From: UBA6522 sp965221035
GTDB lineage: Bacteria; Pseudomonadota; Gammaproteobacteria; Steroidobacterales; Rariloculaceae
Direction: 5' to 3'
Length of the DNA: 64,000 nt
NCBI GenBank assembly: GCA_965221035.1
Contig: OZ244860.1
Span: forward strand, 1,612,001 to 1,676,000
Shown here: in pieces, positions 1 to 8,621 of the stretch
Layout of the letters: each line of letters opens with the position of its first letter
Numbering within the stretch: position 1 is the stretch's first letter
Notes under the pieces: model-generated
Told to the model about the DNA's origin: nothing
Databases searched by the model: none
Seen by the model: only the letters and a program-made list of their open reading frames with translations
Program-made: the position numbers and the translations under genes

Positions 1-319
1 TTGACTCTTCGTAACCGTAGGTATTGAGTTCGCCAAAAGGCAACACGTGCGGCGCGGGAAATGCGAATTCACCGGCCGCGAAACCTTCGGGCATCGTCCA
101 TTGGACAGAGGGTTCCTTGCCCGCATCACCGGGGTTGATCCAGTACACGTGCCAGGTGGGATTTGGCTCAAGGTAGAGTCCGAGCGTGATCGTGCCACCT
201 TCGGCGGGCAGAGTCTCCTGCTCGGATAGCAAGTCGACCGTTGTATAGAATGTCTTGACCGGTGCCGCCAATGAGCTGGCAGACAACAAACCGAAAACGA
301 TCCAGAGCGGCTTTTTCAT
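1..319 (-). CDS. Secreted DsbD N-terminal-domain-like protein, 3' part beyond the window
   Basis: The first 106 codons of a gene running off the left edge. It starts with MKKPLWIVFGLLSASSLAA, a clear Sec signal peptide. The mature part, with motifs such as TWHVYWINPGDAG and an FPAPH stretch, resembles the N-terminal sensor domain of DsbD/ScsB-type thiol:disulfide reductases. An AGGAGG about 11 bases upstream supports the start. It follows the M16 peptidase gene by 27 bases on the same strand and is probably co-transcribed. Whether it continues into a transmembrane DsbD core cannot be seen. A second DsbD-N-like gene lies at 12607, so this block holds several periplasmic redox proteins. Confidence 0.75.
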   Translation of the reverse strand, partial: MKKPLWIVFGLLSASSLAAPVKTFYTTVDLLSEQETLPAEGGTITLGLYLEPNPTWHVYWINPGDAGKEPSVQWTMPEGFAAGEFAFPAPHVLPFGELNTYGYEES

Positions 320-346
320 GTTCGGTCAAGCCTCCTCATGGCGCTC

Positions 347-3073
347 TTACCTGATGACGTTGCCGTCCGCGTCCCAGACCTCTACAGGGCCAAGATCCAG
401 GGCGCGTACATTTTCCTCGATCATTTCAAGATCGCCCGCGATAATCCATATCAGGCTATCACGGTCAACTTCGGCATCTATAGCCGCAAGCGCCGATTCG
501 ACCGTAACTCTTCCCAGTCGACCGCCGCGCAATTCGATTTCATTGTCCGGCCGATCATGGGCATGAACATCGATCAAGTATCCCAATACCGCATTCGTGC
601 TGCTCAGAGCCATTGCCAGGCTGCGAATCGATTCGTCGCGCGCCGCCGCAACTTCCTCTTCTGTAAACGGCGCATCGCCGAAAACCGCGTCGAGCTCTCG
701 GAGAATTTCAGCAAGGCTCTCTGCTGTCCGATCAGTCTGCACCTGAGCCGTCATGTTCCATTTGCGCGGACCGACGTCTGTGCTGATAGATGATCTCACC
801 CCGTAGCTCCAGCCCTTCTCCTCGCGAATGTTCATGTTGATGCGTGACAGGAACGAACCTCCATAGATGTGATTGGCCAATAGCAATGCCTCGTGATTGT
901 CTCCGAAAGGTGCTGATAGCTGTTGAACAGCGACGATGTTGGACTGCGCGGCACCGGGAGTGTCAAAGAAAATTACCTTAGAAGGACTAAGCTGGCGATC
1001 AATTGGCACCGGCACCTGATTAGCAGGTTCCGCGGTTGACTGCCATTCACCGAAGTGCTGATCGAGAACGCTTCGCAGCTCACTTTGACTGATATCACCG
1101 CCTGCGAAAAGCATCATGTTCTCGGGCAGAAACCACTTCCGATGAAATTCTCGCACGTCGTCCGCCGTCAGTTCGGCAATGACCTCCGGAAGCCCGTGCT
1201 CGCGCATCCCGTACGGGTGCGAATTGCCATATAGAATCTCGTCCAGATACAAACCAATGATGCCGCTTGGCGTCGCCTTGTCGGACTCAAGATGGGCCAG
1301 TTTCTGCGCATACGCCACTTGGAACTCCGGTTCAGCATACGACGGACTCCTGAGAATACGGCTGAACAGGGCGATTGCAGGATCAGCCATTGAACTAAGC
1401 GTGGAAAGGCTGAAAGTCGAGGAAGTCTTGTTGAATCCATAACTGAACGAGCTACCGGTCCGCTTCAGTTCACCTGCAACGTCATCGGCGGACAGGCGGT
1501 CGCTGCCTTTGTCCATCAACTCCAGCACGAACTCTAAGACACCCGATTCAGTTCGTTCCTCTGCGATCCGGCCAACGTTGAAAACTGCCTTGACGTGCAA
1601 AGCCGGTACGCCCGCTTTCTCTACAAACCGGACGTTAATTCCGTTGCTCAACTGAAAATCGGAGACGTACGGTGCTTTCGCCGCTGGAAATTCCGTTACC
1701 GCCGGGAGTTGGCTGCGATCAACGTTGCTGGCGATAACCGCTGGATCGCCGTAAGGCTTGATGACAATCTGGTGATAATTGTCTCCGAGCCAGTTGCGAG
1801 TGGCAGTTTTCACACCTTCAGGCGTGACATTTTCGACCCAGGCATGCTCGGTACGATAGAGTTCGGGATCGCCCAGGTAGAAATCCGCTTCGGCGAGCTT
1901 GACTGCCTTGCCGCCGATGCCTTCGAGTCCGCGCACAACGGAGGATGCGTACGATATCTTGAACAGGTCGAGCTCGTCATCTCCTGGGCCTTCCGCGGCA
2001 AATTCACCGAGCACCGAGTCGATGATCGCAGTGACCTCATCGAGGTCCGTACCATTGGCGAGCGTCACTGTAAGGCTTGCCATCGTGGCAAGGTCCGCCG
2101 CCTGTATTCCGAAGCGTACATCAGTTGCAAGTCCAGACTCTCTCACGAGTGCCTTGAACAATCGCGACGTGTCGTCGCCGCCAAGGACCCGCGCGGCAAA
2201 GCCGAGCGCCGCGGATTCCTCGTGATCGCGGCCCGGGCCAACCCAATGACGCTGAATCTGAATATTGGGCACACGGTCCTCCATGACGTCGGTCGTAACA
2301 TGCGTTCGGACCGGAATCATGTCATCCACCCGACTGACGGGTGGTCCCGCGGGAATATCGCCGAAGTGTGCCTCTACACTGGCGAACACCTCCTCGGCGT
2401 CAACGTCGCCGGCGATCGTAATAATCGCATTCGCAGCACCATAGTATTTCCTGAACCAAGCATGTACGTCATCGAGTGACGCTGCGTTCAGATCCTCGAT
2501 CGATCCGATCGTGGCCCAGGAATAGGGGTGGCCTTCGGGAAATAGCTGTTTTAGTACGCGGTATCTGGCCATCGCATAGGGCCGGTTGTCGCCGCGAAGC
2601 TTTTCGTTCTGCACGACACCCCGCTGGTTGTCGAGTTTCTCTTGAGTCAACGCGCCGAGGAAGTGCCCCATGCGCTCGGACTCAAGCCAGAGCACTCGGT
2701 CGACAGCCGTACTTGGCACTGTCTGGTAATAACGCGTGCGATCAAACCAAGTATCGCCGTTGAGGTTGCCGCCAACTTCCTGCACCGCCTTGAAATAGTC
2801 CTCGTCGAAGTTCTCCGTACCATTGAACATCAGGTGCTCGAAAAGATGCGCGAAGCCGGTCTTGCCCGGTTCTTCATCGCGCGAGCCGACCTTGTAGTAC
2901 ACTATGACGAATGCTGTTGGCGAGGATGTATCTTCATGGACAATGACAGTTAGACCGTTTTCAAGTACGCGCTTTTCATAGGCGATATCAATGGACTTGA
3001 GATCCTGCGCGACCAAAGGTGCCACAGCGTACGACAGGATGGCGGCCGCAAGAAAACCGAATGGATGTTTCAC
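347..3073 (-). CDS. Secreted M16-family zinc metallopeptidase (pitrilysin/insulinase type)
   Basis: A 908-residue two-repeat M16 peptidase. A signal peptide ends near residue 22 (APLVAQ). The inverted zinc motif HLFEH lies at residues 76-80, with the distal Glu in NEKLR about 75 residues later. The second half repeats the fold without the zinc motif, as in single-chain M16 enzymes. The start is GTG with GAGGTT upstream. M16 enzymes cut unfolded peptides inside a closed chamber. Here it would act in the periplasm or at the outer membrane. A terminator separates it from the TonB receptor and thioredoxin-ankyrin genes upstream, but it leads into the DsbD-like gene downstream. The pairing of a TonB receptor with an M16 enzyme recalls the Fus ferredoxin-import system of Pectobacterium (FusA/FusC). 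That parallel is inference. Confidence 0.93.
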   Translation of the reverse strand: MKHPFGFLAAAILSYAVAPLVAQDLKSIDIAYEKRVLENGLTVIVHEDTSSPTAFVIVYYKVGSRDEEPGKTGFAHLFEHLMFNGTENFDEDYFKAVQEVGGNLNGDTWFDRTRYYQTVPSTAVDRVLWLESERMGHFLGALTQEKLDNQRGVVQNEKLRGDNRPYAMARYRVLKQLFPEGHPYSWATIGSIEDLNAASLDDVHAWFRKYYGAANAIITIAGDVDAEEVFASVEAHFGDIPAGPPVSRVDDMIPVRTHVTTDVMEDRVPNIQIQRHWVGPGRDHEESAALGFAARVLGGDDTSRLFKALVRESGLATDVRFGIQAADLATMASLTVTLANGTDLDEVTAIIDSVLGEFAAEGPGDDELDLFKISYASSVVRGLEGIGGKAVKLAEADFYLGDPELYRTEHAWVENVTPEGVKTATRNWLGDNYHQIVIKPYGDPAVIASNVDRSQLPAVTEFPAAKAPYVSDFQLSNGINVRFVEKAGVPALHVKAVFNVGRIAEERTESGVLEFVLELMDKGSDRLSADDVAGELKRTGSSFSYGFNKTSSTFSLSTLSSMADPAIALFSRILRSPSYAEPEFQVAYAQKLAHLESDKATPSGIIGLYLDEILYGNSHPYGMREHGLPEVIAELTADDVREFHRKWFLPENMMLFAGGDISQSELRSVLDQHFGEWQSTAEPANQVPVPIDRQLSPSKVIFFDTPGAAQSNIVAVQQLSAPFGDNHEALLLANHIYGGSFLSRINMNIREEKGWSYGVRSSISTDVGPRKWNMTAQVQTDRTAESLAEILRELDAVFGDAPFTEEEVAAARDESIRSLAMALSSTNAVLGYLIDVHAHDRPDNEIELRGGRLGRVTVESALAAIDAEVDRDSLIWIIAGDLEMIEENVRALDLGPVEVWDADGNVIR

Positions 3074-3169
3074 GGTTCAACCTCTTGAATATTGGGTCTG
3101 TTGTGTTGACGGACAGAATAACCAGCGAACCTGACACCAACCTTGGCAATGGCTGCAAACTCAACGCGT

Positions 3170-3200
3170 AAAAAAAACCGGGACGGTTCCCCCGCCCCGG
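3170..3200 (-). terminator. Rho-independent terminator after the thioredoxin-ankyrin genes
   Basis: Read on the minus strand, CCGGGGCGG pairs with CCGTCCCGG (one G-T wobble) around a 5-base loop and is followed by eight T. It lies just after the stop of the thioredoxin-ankyrin gene at 3220 and before the M16 gene, so it should end the receptor/thioredoxin transcript. Confidence 0.85.
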
Positions 3201-3219
3201 CCTGCTGAATCGCCACTTG

Positions 3220-4464
3220 CTAGCCTTCGAGAAGGCCAAGCATTTCCCTGTTGACTACCATGTTTTCCTCGATGCGCCGGACATACTCGGGCGTGATTGC
3301 CTGGCCGTATGGGTCGACACCGGTCTCAAGTATGGCTTCCATCCGTTCCATCGATGCGCGCAACGCAGTCTCGGGCGTTTCGCCCTTGTCATTCGGCATG
3401 TCAACGTCCACACGCCGTTCGACAAGCAGTCTGACCAAGTCGAGCTTGCGATACATTGTTGCCCAGTGTACCAGCGTGTTGCCGGTCGAGGCATCGCCCC
3501 GGATCGGGTCCAGGCCACGATCTAGAAGCACGTTCACGAGCTCAAGGTCATCGGATAGCACGACCATGCGCGCGAGATTATGCTGCTGGCTGAGATGCGC
3601 CCCGGGGTCGGCACCGGCATCGACGACATCCGAAACGCAACTGTCAGCTCCCAATCGGTTGGACCGCGCCAACGCCAGATACAGCGGTGTCGCACCATCC
3701 GGATCGGCCCTATCAATCGCCCCGGGATCGTCTTCGAGTACCGCGAGAAACTCGTTGCAACGTCCCAATCCGACGAGGTCGCGCGTGGTCGGCGTGGCGC
3801 CATTCGCGAGCGCGAGCTCGATCAGGTCATTCTGCCTTACGCTCGGTTGGTTGAGAATCATTGACAGGGGCGACTGACCGTTCTCCAACGGGCTGCTCAG
3901 AAGATCGGCGCGTCTTTCAAGCGCGCGTTGCAAGTCTTCGACCGACCGCGACAGTGTAAAGTGACGGCGAAACGCGTCTTCCTCGATAAGTTGCAGCGAC
4001 ACGTCGAGCGTCGAACGCCCGTCAATTATCGCTTCGAGGTACTGAATATAGGTTTCTCTCGGCTGCGGGCTGACGATGCGATCGAGTTCCTGGCCCTTAT
4101 TGAAAAACAGGATGTGCGGCACACCGTTGATGCCGAGCCGTTGATAAATCTCCGGATCTTCATCAATGTCGAGCTTGAACACCTTCGCACGTCCGTACAT
4201 TTCGGGATACAGACTCATTATGATTGGGTCCACTTCCCTGCAGGGCAGACACCAGACGGCCGTGAAATCGACGAGTACGGGTATGTCTGATCGCAGGACC
4301 TCTTCATCGAAATTCTGCGTGGTCACGTAGCCGACGAGGGCGTCTGCGCTCTGCGTCGCCTCGTCACGCTCTGCGTTTGCCGAGCCTCGATCCTCAGAGC
4401 AACCTGCAAGCGCCAACGTTGTCAGCGCGATCGCAGCCAAAATTGTCAATCGTGTGCCATTCAT
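3220..4464 (-). CDS. Thioredoxin-ankyrin repeat lipoprotein (copy 2)
   Basis: 414 residues. A lipoprotein signal peptide ends in LALAGC, giving a lipidated Cys22. A thioredoxin domain (about residues 45-150) carries the redox motif WCLPC (Cys72, Cys75) and a cis-proline loop GVPHILFF. The rest, about 200-400, is a run of ankyrin-type repeats (for example DGATPLYLALARS and GNTLVHWATMYRK). It therefore appears to be a membrane-anchored periplasmic disulfide reductase or isomerase with a protein-binding arm. It is a tandem paralogue of the gene at 4468, which ends only three bases upstream. Most ankyrin proteins lack a catalytic domain, so this fusion is unusual. The partner protein is unknown; the TonB receptor encoded upstream or its cargo is a reasonable guess. 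Confidence 0.88.
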   Translation of the reverse strand: MNGTRLTILAAIALTTLALAGCSEDRGSANAERDEATQSADALVGYVTTQNFDEEVLRSDIPVLVDFTAVWCLPCREVDPIIMSLYPEMYGRAKVFKLDIDEDPEIYQRLGINGVPHILFFNKGQELDRIVSPQPRETYIQYLEAIIDGRSTLDVSLQLIEEDAFRRHFTLSRSVEDLQRALERRADLLSSPLENGQSPLSMILNQPSVRQNDLIELALANGATPTTRDLVGLGRCNEFLAVLEDDPGAIDRADPDGATPLYLALARSNRLGADSCVSDVVDAGADPGAHLSQQHNLARMVVLSDDLELVNVLLDRGLDPIRGDASTGNTLVHWATMYRKLDLVRLLVERRVDVDMPNDKGETPETALRASMERMEAILETGVDPYGQAITPEYVRRIEENMVVNREMLGLLEG

Positions 4465-4467
4465 CGT

Positions 4468-5703
4468 CTAGCCTCCGAGAATCTGCAGAATTACCTGCTT
4501 CTTGGCCACCTGCTCGCGATAGTACTCGCCCTCCCACTCCGAGATTTCCAAGCCCTTGCTGTTAATGCCGTTATTTAAGGCCTCTTCGAAACGTGCAATC
4601 GATTCCATCGCCACTTCCGCCGCGGTCTCTCCATCTGCGTTGGTCGCCTGCCGGTCGACACCATGTTCGACCAATATGCGCACGACGTTGGTGTACGAAT
4701 AATGGGCGGCCATGTGGAGCATGTTCTCGCCCCGGGCATTTTCCAGCTCCGGATCCAGACCCAATTCCAAGAGCCGCACGAGCAGTTCAGGATCGGACTC
4801 ACCGCGAAATACGGCTTGGTTGCTGACGCTGTATAACTGATTGGGATGCGCCGCCGGGTCCGCACCCGCGTCGAGCAATGCATGAACGCAGTCCGAGTTA
4901 TCAAGGCGCCCCGAGCGGACCATAGCCAGATACAAAGGCGTGGCTCCGTCCGCATCCGGGCGATGGAGGAGTTCGGGATCCTCGGCGGCGGCGGCCAGAA
5001 ATTCGTCGCATTGGTCGAGTCCGACCAAGTCGCGGACCGTGGGAACGGCACCATTCGCCAGCGCCAGTTCGACCTGCTGATCCCGGAAATACCCGCCGCG
5101 ATTCAAATAAATGGATAGGGGCGTTTGCCCATTTTCCATCGGATCGTTGAGCAAGGTCGGGTATCGATCAACGGCCTTCTGCAGGTCTTCGACCCGCTGC
5201 GAGAGCAGGAAATGGCGCCGAAATGCGTCGTCTTCGAGCAGTTTCAACGACACGTCCAGCGTGGAGCGTCCATCGACAAGAGCTTCGAGGTAATCAACGT
5301 AAACCTCTCTCGGCTGCGGACTGGCAATGCGACCCTGCTCCTGACCATTGTCAAAGAACAGTATGTGTGGCACACCGTTGACGCCAAGCTGTCGATAGAT
5401 TTCAGGATCATTGTCGATATCGAGCTTGTACACTTTCGCTCGCCCGTACATCTCCGGATACAGGTCCATGATGATGGGATCGACTTCCCTGCACGGCACG
5501 CACCACTCGGCCGTGAAATCGACAAGCACCGGAATTTCCGATTGCATTACTTCCGCATCGAAACTTCCGGTAGTCACGTACCCGACTTGGGGCCCTGCGA
5601 CCGCCTCCTCGACCGTTGTCGCCGGTTCTGTCGCGTTCCACTCTGATGAGCATGCTGATATCAGGAACAGGAGTGTCGCGCTGCCGAAACGATTTGCTTT
5701 CAT
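4468..5703 (-). CDS. Thioredoxin-ankyrin repeat lipoprotein (copy 1)
   Basis: 411 residues from the ATG at 5703, chosen over an upstream start at 5754 because GGAGAG lies just before it and the protein then opens with a proper lipoprotein signal (lipobox LISAC, Cys18). The thioredoxin active site is WCVPC (Cys68, Cys71), followed by GVPHILFF and then ankyrin-type repeats with the same layout as its neighbour. The two proteins share long near-identical stretches in the thioredoxin part (for example PIIMDLYPEMYGRAKV against PIIMSLYPEMYGRAKV), so they arose by local duplication. The gene sits 80 bases downstream of the TonB receptor gene and is likely in its operon. Confidence 0.88.
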   Translation of the reverse strand: MKANRFGSATLLFLISACSSEWNATEPATTVEEAVAGPQVGYVTTGSFDAEVMQSEIPVLVDFTAEWCVPCREVDPIIMDLYPEMYGRAKVYKLDIDNDPEIYRQLGVNGVPHILFFDNGQEQGRIASPQPREVYVDYLEALVDGRSTLDVSLKLLEDDAFRRHFLLSQRVEDLQKAVDRYPTLLNDPMENGQTPLSIYLNRGGYFRDQQVELALANGAVPTVRDLVGLDQCDEFLAAAAEDPELLHRPDADGATPLYLAMVRSGRLDNSDCVHALLDAGADPAAHPNQLYSVSNQAVFRGESDPELLVRLLELGLDPELENARGENMLHMAAHYSYTNVVRILVEHGVDRQATNADGETAAEVAMESIARFEEALNNGINSKGLEISEWEGEYYREQVAKKQVILQILGG

Positions 5704-5783
5704 GGAAATCTCTCCCCAAGCATGGAAGCCCGGCGTCTCGAGGTCGGGCTTCACTGTTATGCAGCAATACCTGATCGGTCGGA

Positions 5784-8402
5784 CTAAAACTCAAAGTCTT
5801 TAGTCACGTCAACATAGACAACGCGCCTACGAAAGTCGACTCGAGAAGAATCGACGCCGGCACCGTTGTCAGCAAACGGGAAATCCTCATCGAACAAGTT
5901 GTTGATGCCGATCGAGAATCGCCAGCCGGGAGGCATATCGTAACCAACGCGCGCATCCACTGTTGTATAGCCGTCGACTTCCGGCCTCACTACCCGATCA
6001 TCGAAAATGATGGTATAGCCGGATTCGTAATTGACGTTCAGGTTGGTTGTCCAGGAACCACGTCGCCAATCGAAAAATGCGTTCGCATTCAAGTCTGCCG
6101 GCGCGTTTTCGGTACTGGTTGTCTCGACCGGATCGATTCCCGGGCCCGAAACCAGTTCCAACGCAAGTTGGCGCACGCCCTGCAAGCCAATTTCGAAGTC
6201 GCCTCCCGCCGTAGCAAACGCATACTGGATACTGAAATCCAACGACTCGCTGGTACGCGAAGCGAGGTTTATGGGCAAGAACGGGCTATACTGTTGCACA
6301 AATCCTGCTTCATCGCGGACCACAGCGTCCGGAAAACTGTCACCGACCAACAGCGCAGGCGTAGCATCAAAAAACGGAAAAACCTCAGAGAGCTGACTGA
6401 TCAGGTCCGTGAATTCAGTATCGCTCCAGGTAACCGAAATATTTAGTCCGTCGACAGCACGCGAGTTATAGTCGAACCCAATCGTCGAGGTTTCCGAGGT
6501 CTGCGGTTTGAGATTCGAATTGCCACCGAACACAGTGTCAACGAATCGCGGAATTGTCGAGTCTTCTGGGTCAAACGGGTCGAAGATGGGGAAAAAATAA
6601 GGTGCCACATCCGGCGGGCGAAACAGCTCGACCAAAGTCGGCGTCTGGTAGGCTTCACCCCAAGTGGCACGAATCTTCAGGACCTCCGATGGATACCATG
6701 TAAGACCGAGTTTGGGCACGGTATCGCCGAAATTGCGAGATGAGAACGGATCCGCCGGCCCTTCAAACGGGCCCGAAATATCGTAATCGTCGCTACGGAC
6801 CGCAAGCAAGAGCGACAAACTTTGCACCATCGGTTTGTTTGACACCAGTGGAACATTGACTTCCGCCAGCAAGGCCTGATTCTCGACCATCGGCACGAAG
6901 TCTTCGAGGCTGGGTTCCATAAATCCGATCGGATTCAGGCGAAATCCGGTGAAATTCGTACCATCGTCGCGCCGTTCGGCGCCAACGTAGAACTTCACCT
7001 CTCCTGCCGGCAACTCGAACATCGTACCCCGCAATCCGAGGGTGACGTACTCTTGCTCGGATATCCGTGCGCCTTGGTCAGTCCTCGACAGCAGTGAATT
7101 CAGATCGGGTCGCTGCATTGAACCGTCGCCAAATAGGTTGAGAGCGGCGGCAGGATCACCGCTTGCGACAGCCGCAATCACGGCCGGGTTCGTTTCTGAA
7201 AGACCGACACGGTAGCCATCGAATTCATTCTCCCCGTATCCGAGAGAAGCCGTCGCTTCCCAGTCGCGATACGGCAGCACCCAATCAAGGGTTGCCGAGA
7301 CACTGTGGCGTTTCGAATTCGCAACGTTGAAAGGCCGGTCCAGTAATCCGGCGTCGGTCTCGTTGAAAAATGCGTACCACTTCAGGCTTGGGACTGTGAT
7401 CGGCGGCATCGCTGCCATACTGTAATAATTGCTTGGGGGAACACGGAATCTTAACGAGTTATAGAGGCCGCGCGTCTGCGACTGCCTTTCCGAAAAAAGC
7501 CCACTCAGCGAAAGACTGAGGTTCTCCGCAATTTCTTGCCGCAGGTCCAGGTAGGCCGACACAGTTTCCGAATCCGGTGTCACGTCTAGTGGCCATCTTG
7601 TGCTGCGGGTTGGCGGCGAGCCTTGCTGCGACGCTGGATCAACCACGACTCGACCACCGTGTGCCGAGAAATCGCCGTCGTCCGGTAATCCTGCGTTGTA
7701 GCGGTTGACAGGATCTGCCTGCTCAAGAGAGACGCTGCCAGTGAGGTTACCACTGCCCCAGCTATAACCGCCGGTCGCTTCTACGGTGACGCCGTCACCA
7801 CCGGAAGAACTGTTCTCATGGCGCACACGAGGCTGAAAGCCGCGGTATTCCTGCTTAAGAATGAAGTTGATAACACCACCAACGGCATCGGAACCGTAGA
7901 TTGCACTCGCCCCGTCGGTCAGTACCTCGATGCGCTCGATCGCGGCAAACGGAATCGTCGAAACGTCGGTAAAGGTACCTGATTCGGCGGGCGATGCGGC
8001 AATGCGCCGACCGTTTACAAGCACGAGCGTGGAGCCTTCTCCTAGTCCGCGAAGATTGACCGTTACGACGCCGTCTTCAAACCGCGGAGTTCGACCGTCC
8101 GCACGCCCGCCGGAATTGATGTTCGAAAAATTCTGTGGAATGTAGCGAAGCAAGTCTTCCACACTGCTGATCCCCCGGGCATCCATCTCGGCGCGGTCGA
8201 GCGTCATGACGGGAGACGCCGTGGAAATACCCACAATTTGCGAACCGGTGACTACGATCTGCTCGATTTCTCCGGCGTCCGAATCGCTTTCGGTTGTGTC
8301 GGAATCATCCTGATCCTGAGCGGTAACGGTACTGGCGCACATGGCGAACAAAACGGAAACCACTGAAACCAACACGCCCTCGTATTTACTGGGTTGCTTC
8401 AT
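5784..8402 (-). CDS. TonB-dependent outer-membrane receptor
   Basis: 872 residues. A signal peptide (ending STVTAQ) is followed by an acidic linker, a TonB-box-like EIEQIVVTGSQ, and a plug domain with VNLRGLGEGSTLVLVNGRR and AIYGSDAVGGVINF. A long barrel follows, ending in DVTKDFEF with the C-terminal Phe expected for barrel insertion. The plug type is that of large receptors in gammaproteobacteria whose cargo is usually unknown. It heads a minus-strand unit with the two thioredoxin-ankyrin lipoproteins. A consensus -10 box lies 70 bases upstream, and a two-component system is encoded just beyond that. Cargo cannot be told from sequence; the redox and protease neighbours hint at a peptide or protein rather than a siderophore. 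Confidence 0.92.
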   Translation of the reverse strand: MKQPSKYEGVLVSVVSVLFAMCASTVTAQDQDDSDTTESDSDAGEIEQIVVTGSQIVGISTASPVMTLDRAEMDARGISSVEDLLRYIPQNFSNINSGGRADGRTPRFEDGVVTVNLRGLGEGSTLVLVNGRRIAASPAESGTFTDVSTIPFAAIERIEVLTDGASAIYGSDAVGGVINFILKQEYRGFQPRVRHENSSSGGDGVTVEATGGYSWGSGNLTGSVSLEQADPVNRYNAGLPDDGDFSAHGGRVVVDPASQQGSPPTRSTRWPLDVTPDSETVSAYLDLRQEIAENLSLSLSGLFSERQSQTRGLYNSLRFRVPPSNYYSMAAMPPITVPSLKWYAFFNETDAGLLDRPFNVANSKRHSVSATLDWVLPYRDWEATASLGYGENEFDGYRVGLSETNPAVIAAVASGDPAAALNLFGDGSMQRPDLNSLLSRTDQGARISEQEYVTLGLRGTMFELPAGEVKFYVGAERRDDGTNFTGFRLNPIGFMEPSLEDFVPMVENQALLAEVNVPLVSNKPMVQSLSLLLAVRSDDYDISGPFEGPADPFSSRNFGDTVPKLGLTWYPSEVLKIRATWGEAYQTPTLVELFRPPDVAPYFFPIFDPFDPEDSTIPRFVDTVFGGNSNLKPQTSETSTIGFDYNSRAVDGLNISVTWSDTEFTDLISQLSEVFPFFDATPALLVGDSFPDAVVRDEAGFVQQYSPFLPINLASRTSESLDFSIQYAFATAGGDFEIGLQGVRQLALELVSGPGIDPVETTSTENAPADLNANAFFDWRRGSWTTNLNVNYESGYTIIFDDRVVRPEVDGYTTVDARVGYDMPPGWRFSIGINNLFDEDFPFADNGAGVDSSRVDFRRRVVYVDVTKDFEF

Positions 8403-8471
8403 AATGTTACTTATCGGTTAGGTACCAAACCGCAAGGCGAGCGTGTCGCCTTCCCAAATTTCTCGATCATG

Positions 8472-8477
8472 ATTATA
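8472..8477 (-). promoter_or_regulatory. Likely -10 box for the TonB receptor operon
   Basis: Read on the minus strand this is a perfect TATAAT, 70 bases upstream of the receptor ATG, in the 219-base gap between the kinase gene and the receptor gene. The -35 region is weak, as expected for a promoter needing an activator. The adjacent response regulator is a candidate, by position only. Confidence 0.5.
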
Positions 8478-8621
8478 GGACACAAATCTGGCACGAACCT
8501 TGTCGAACCGCCACCACTTCCTGCCAACTCGGTTGGGTGCCCCTTTGAGCGGGTGCCGGGCTTGTCGGAGGAGGCTCGCCTTACGACTGGAGAGATGGCA
8601 CCCGCCGGTGGGCGAATACTG

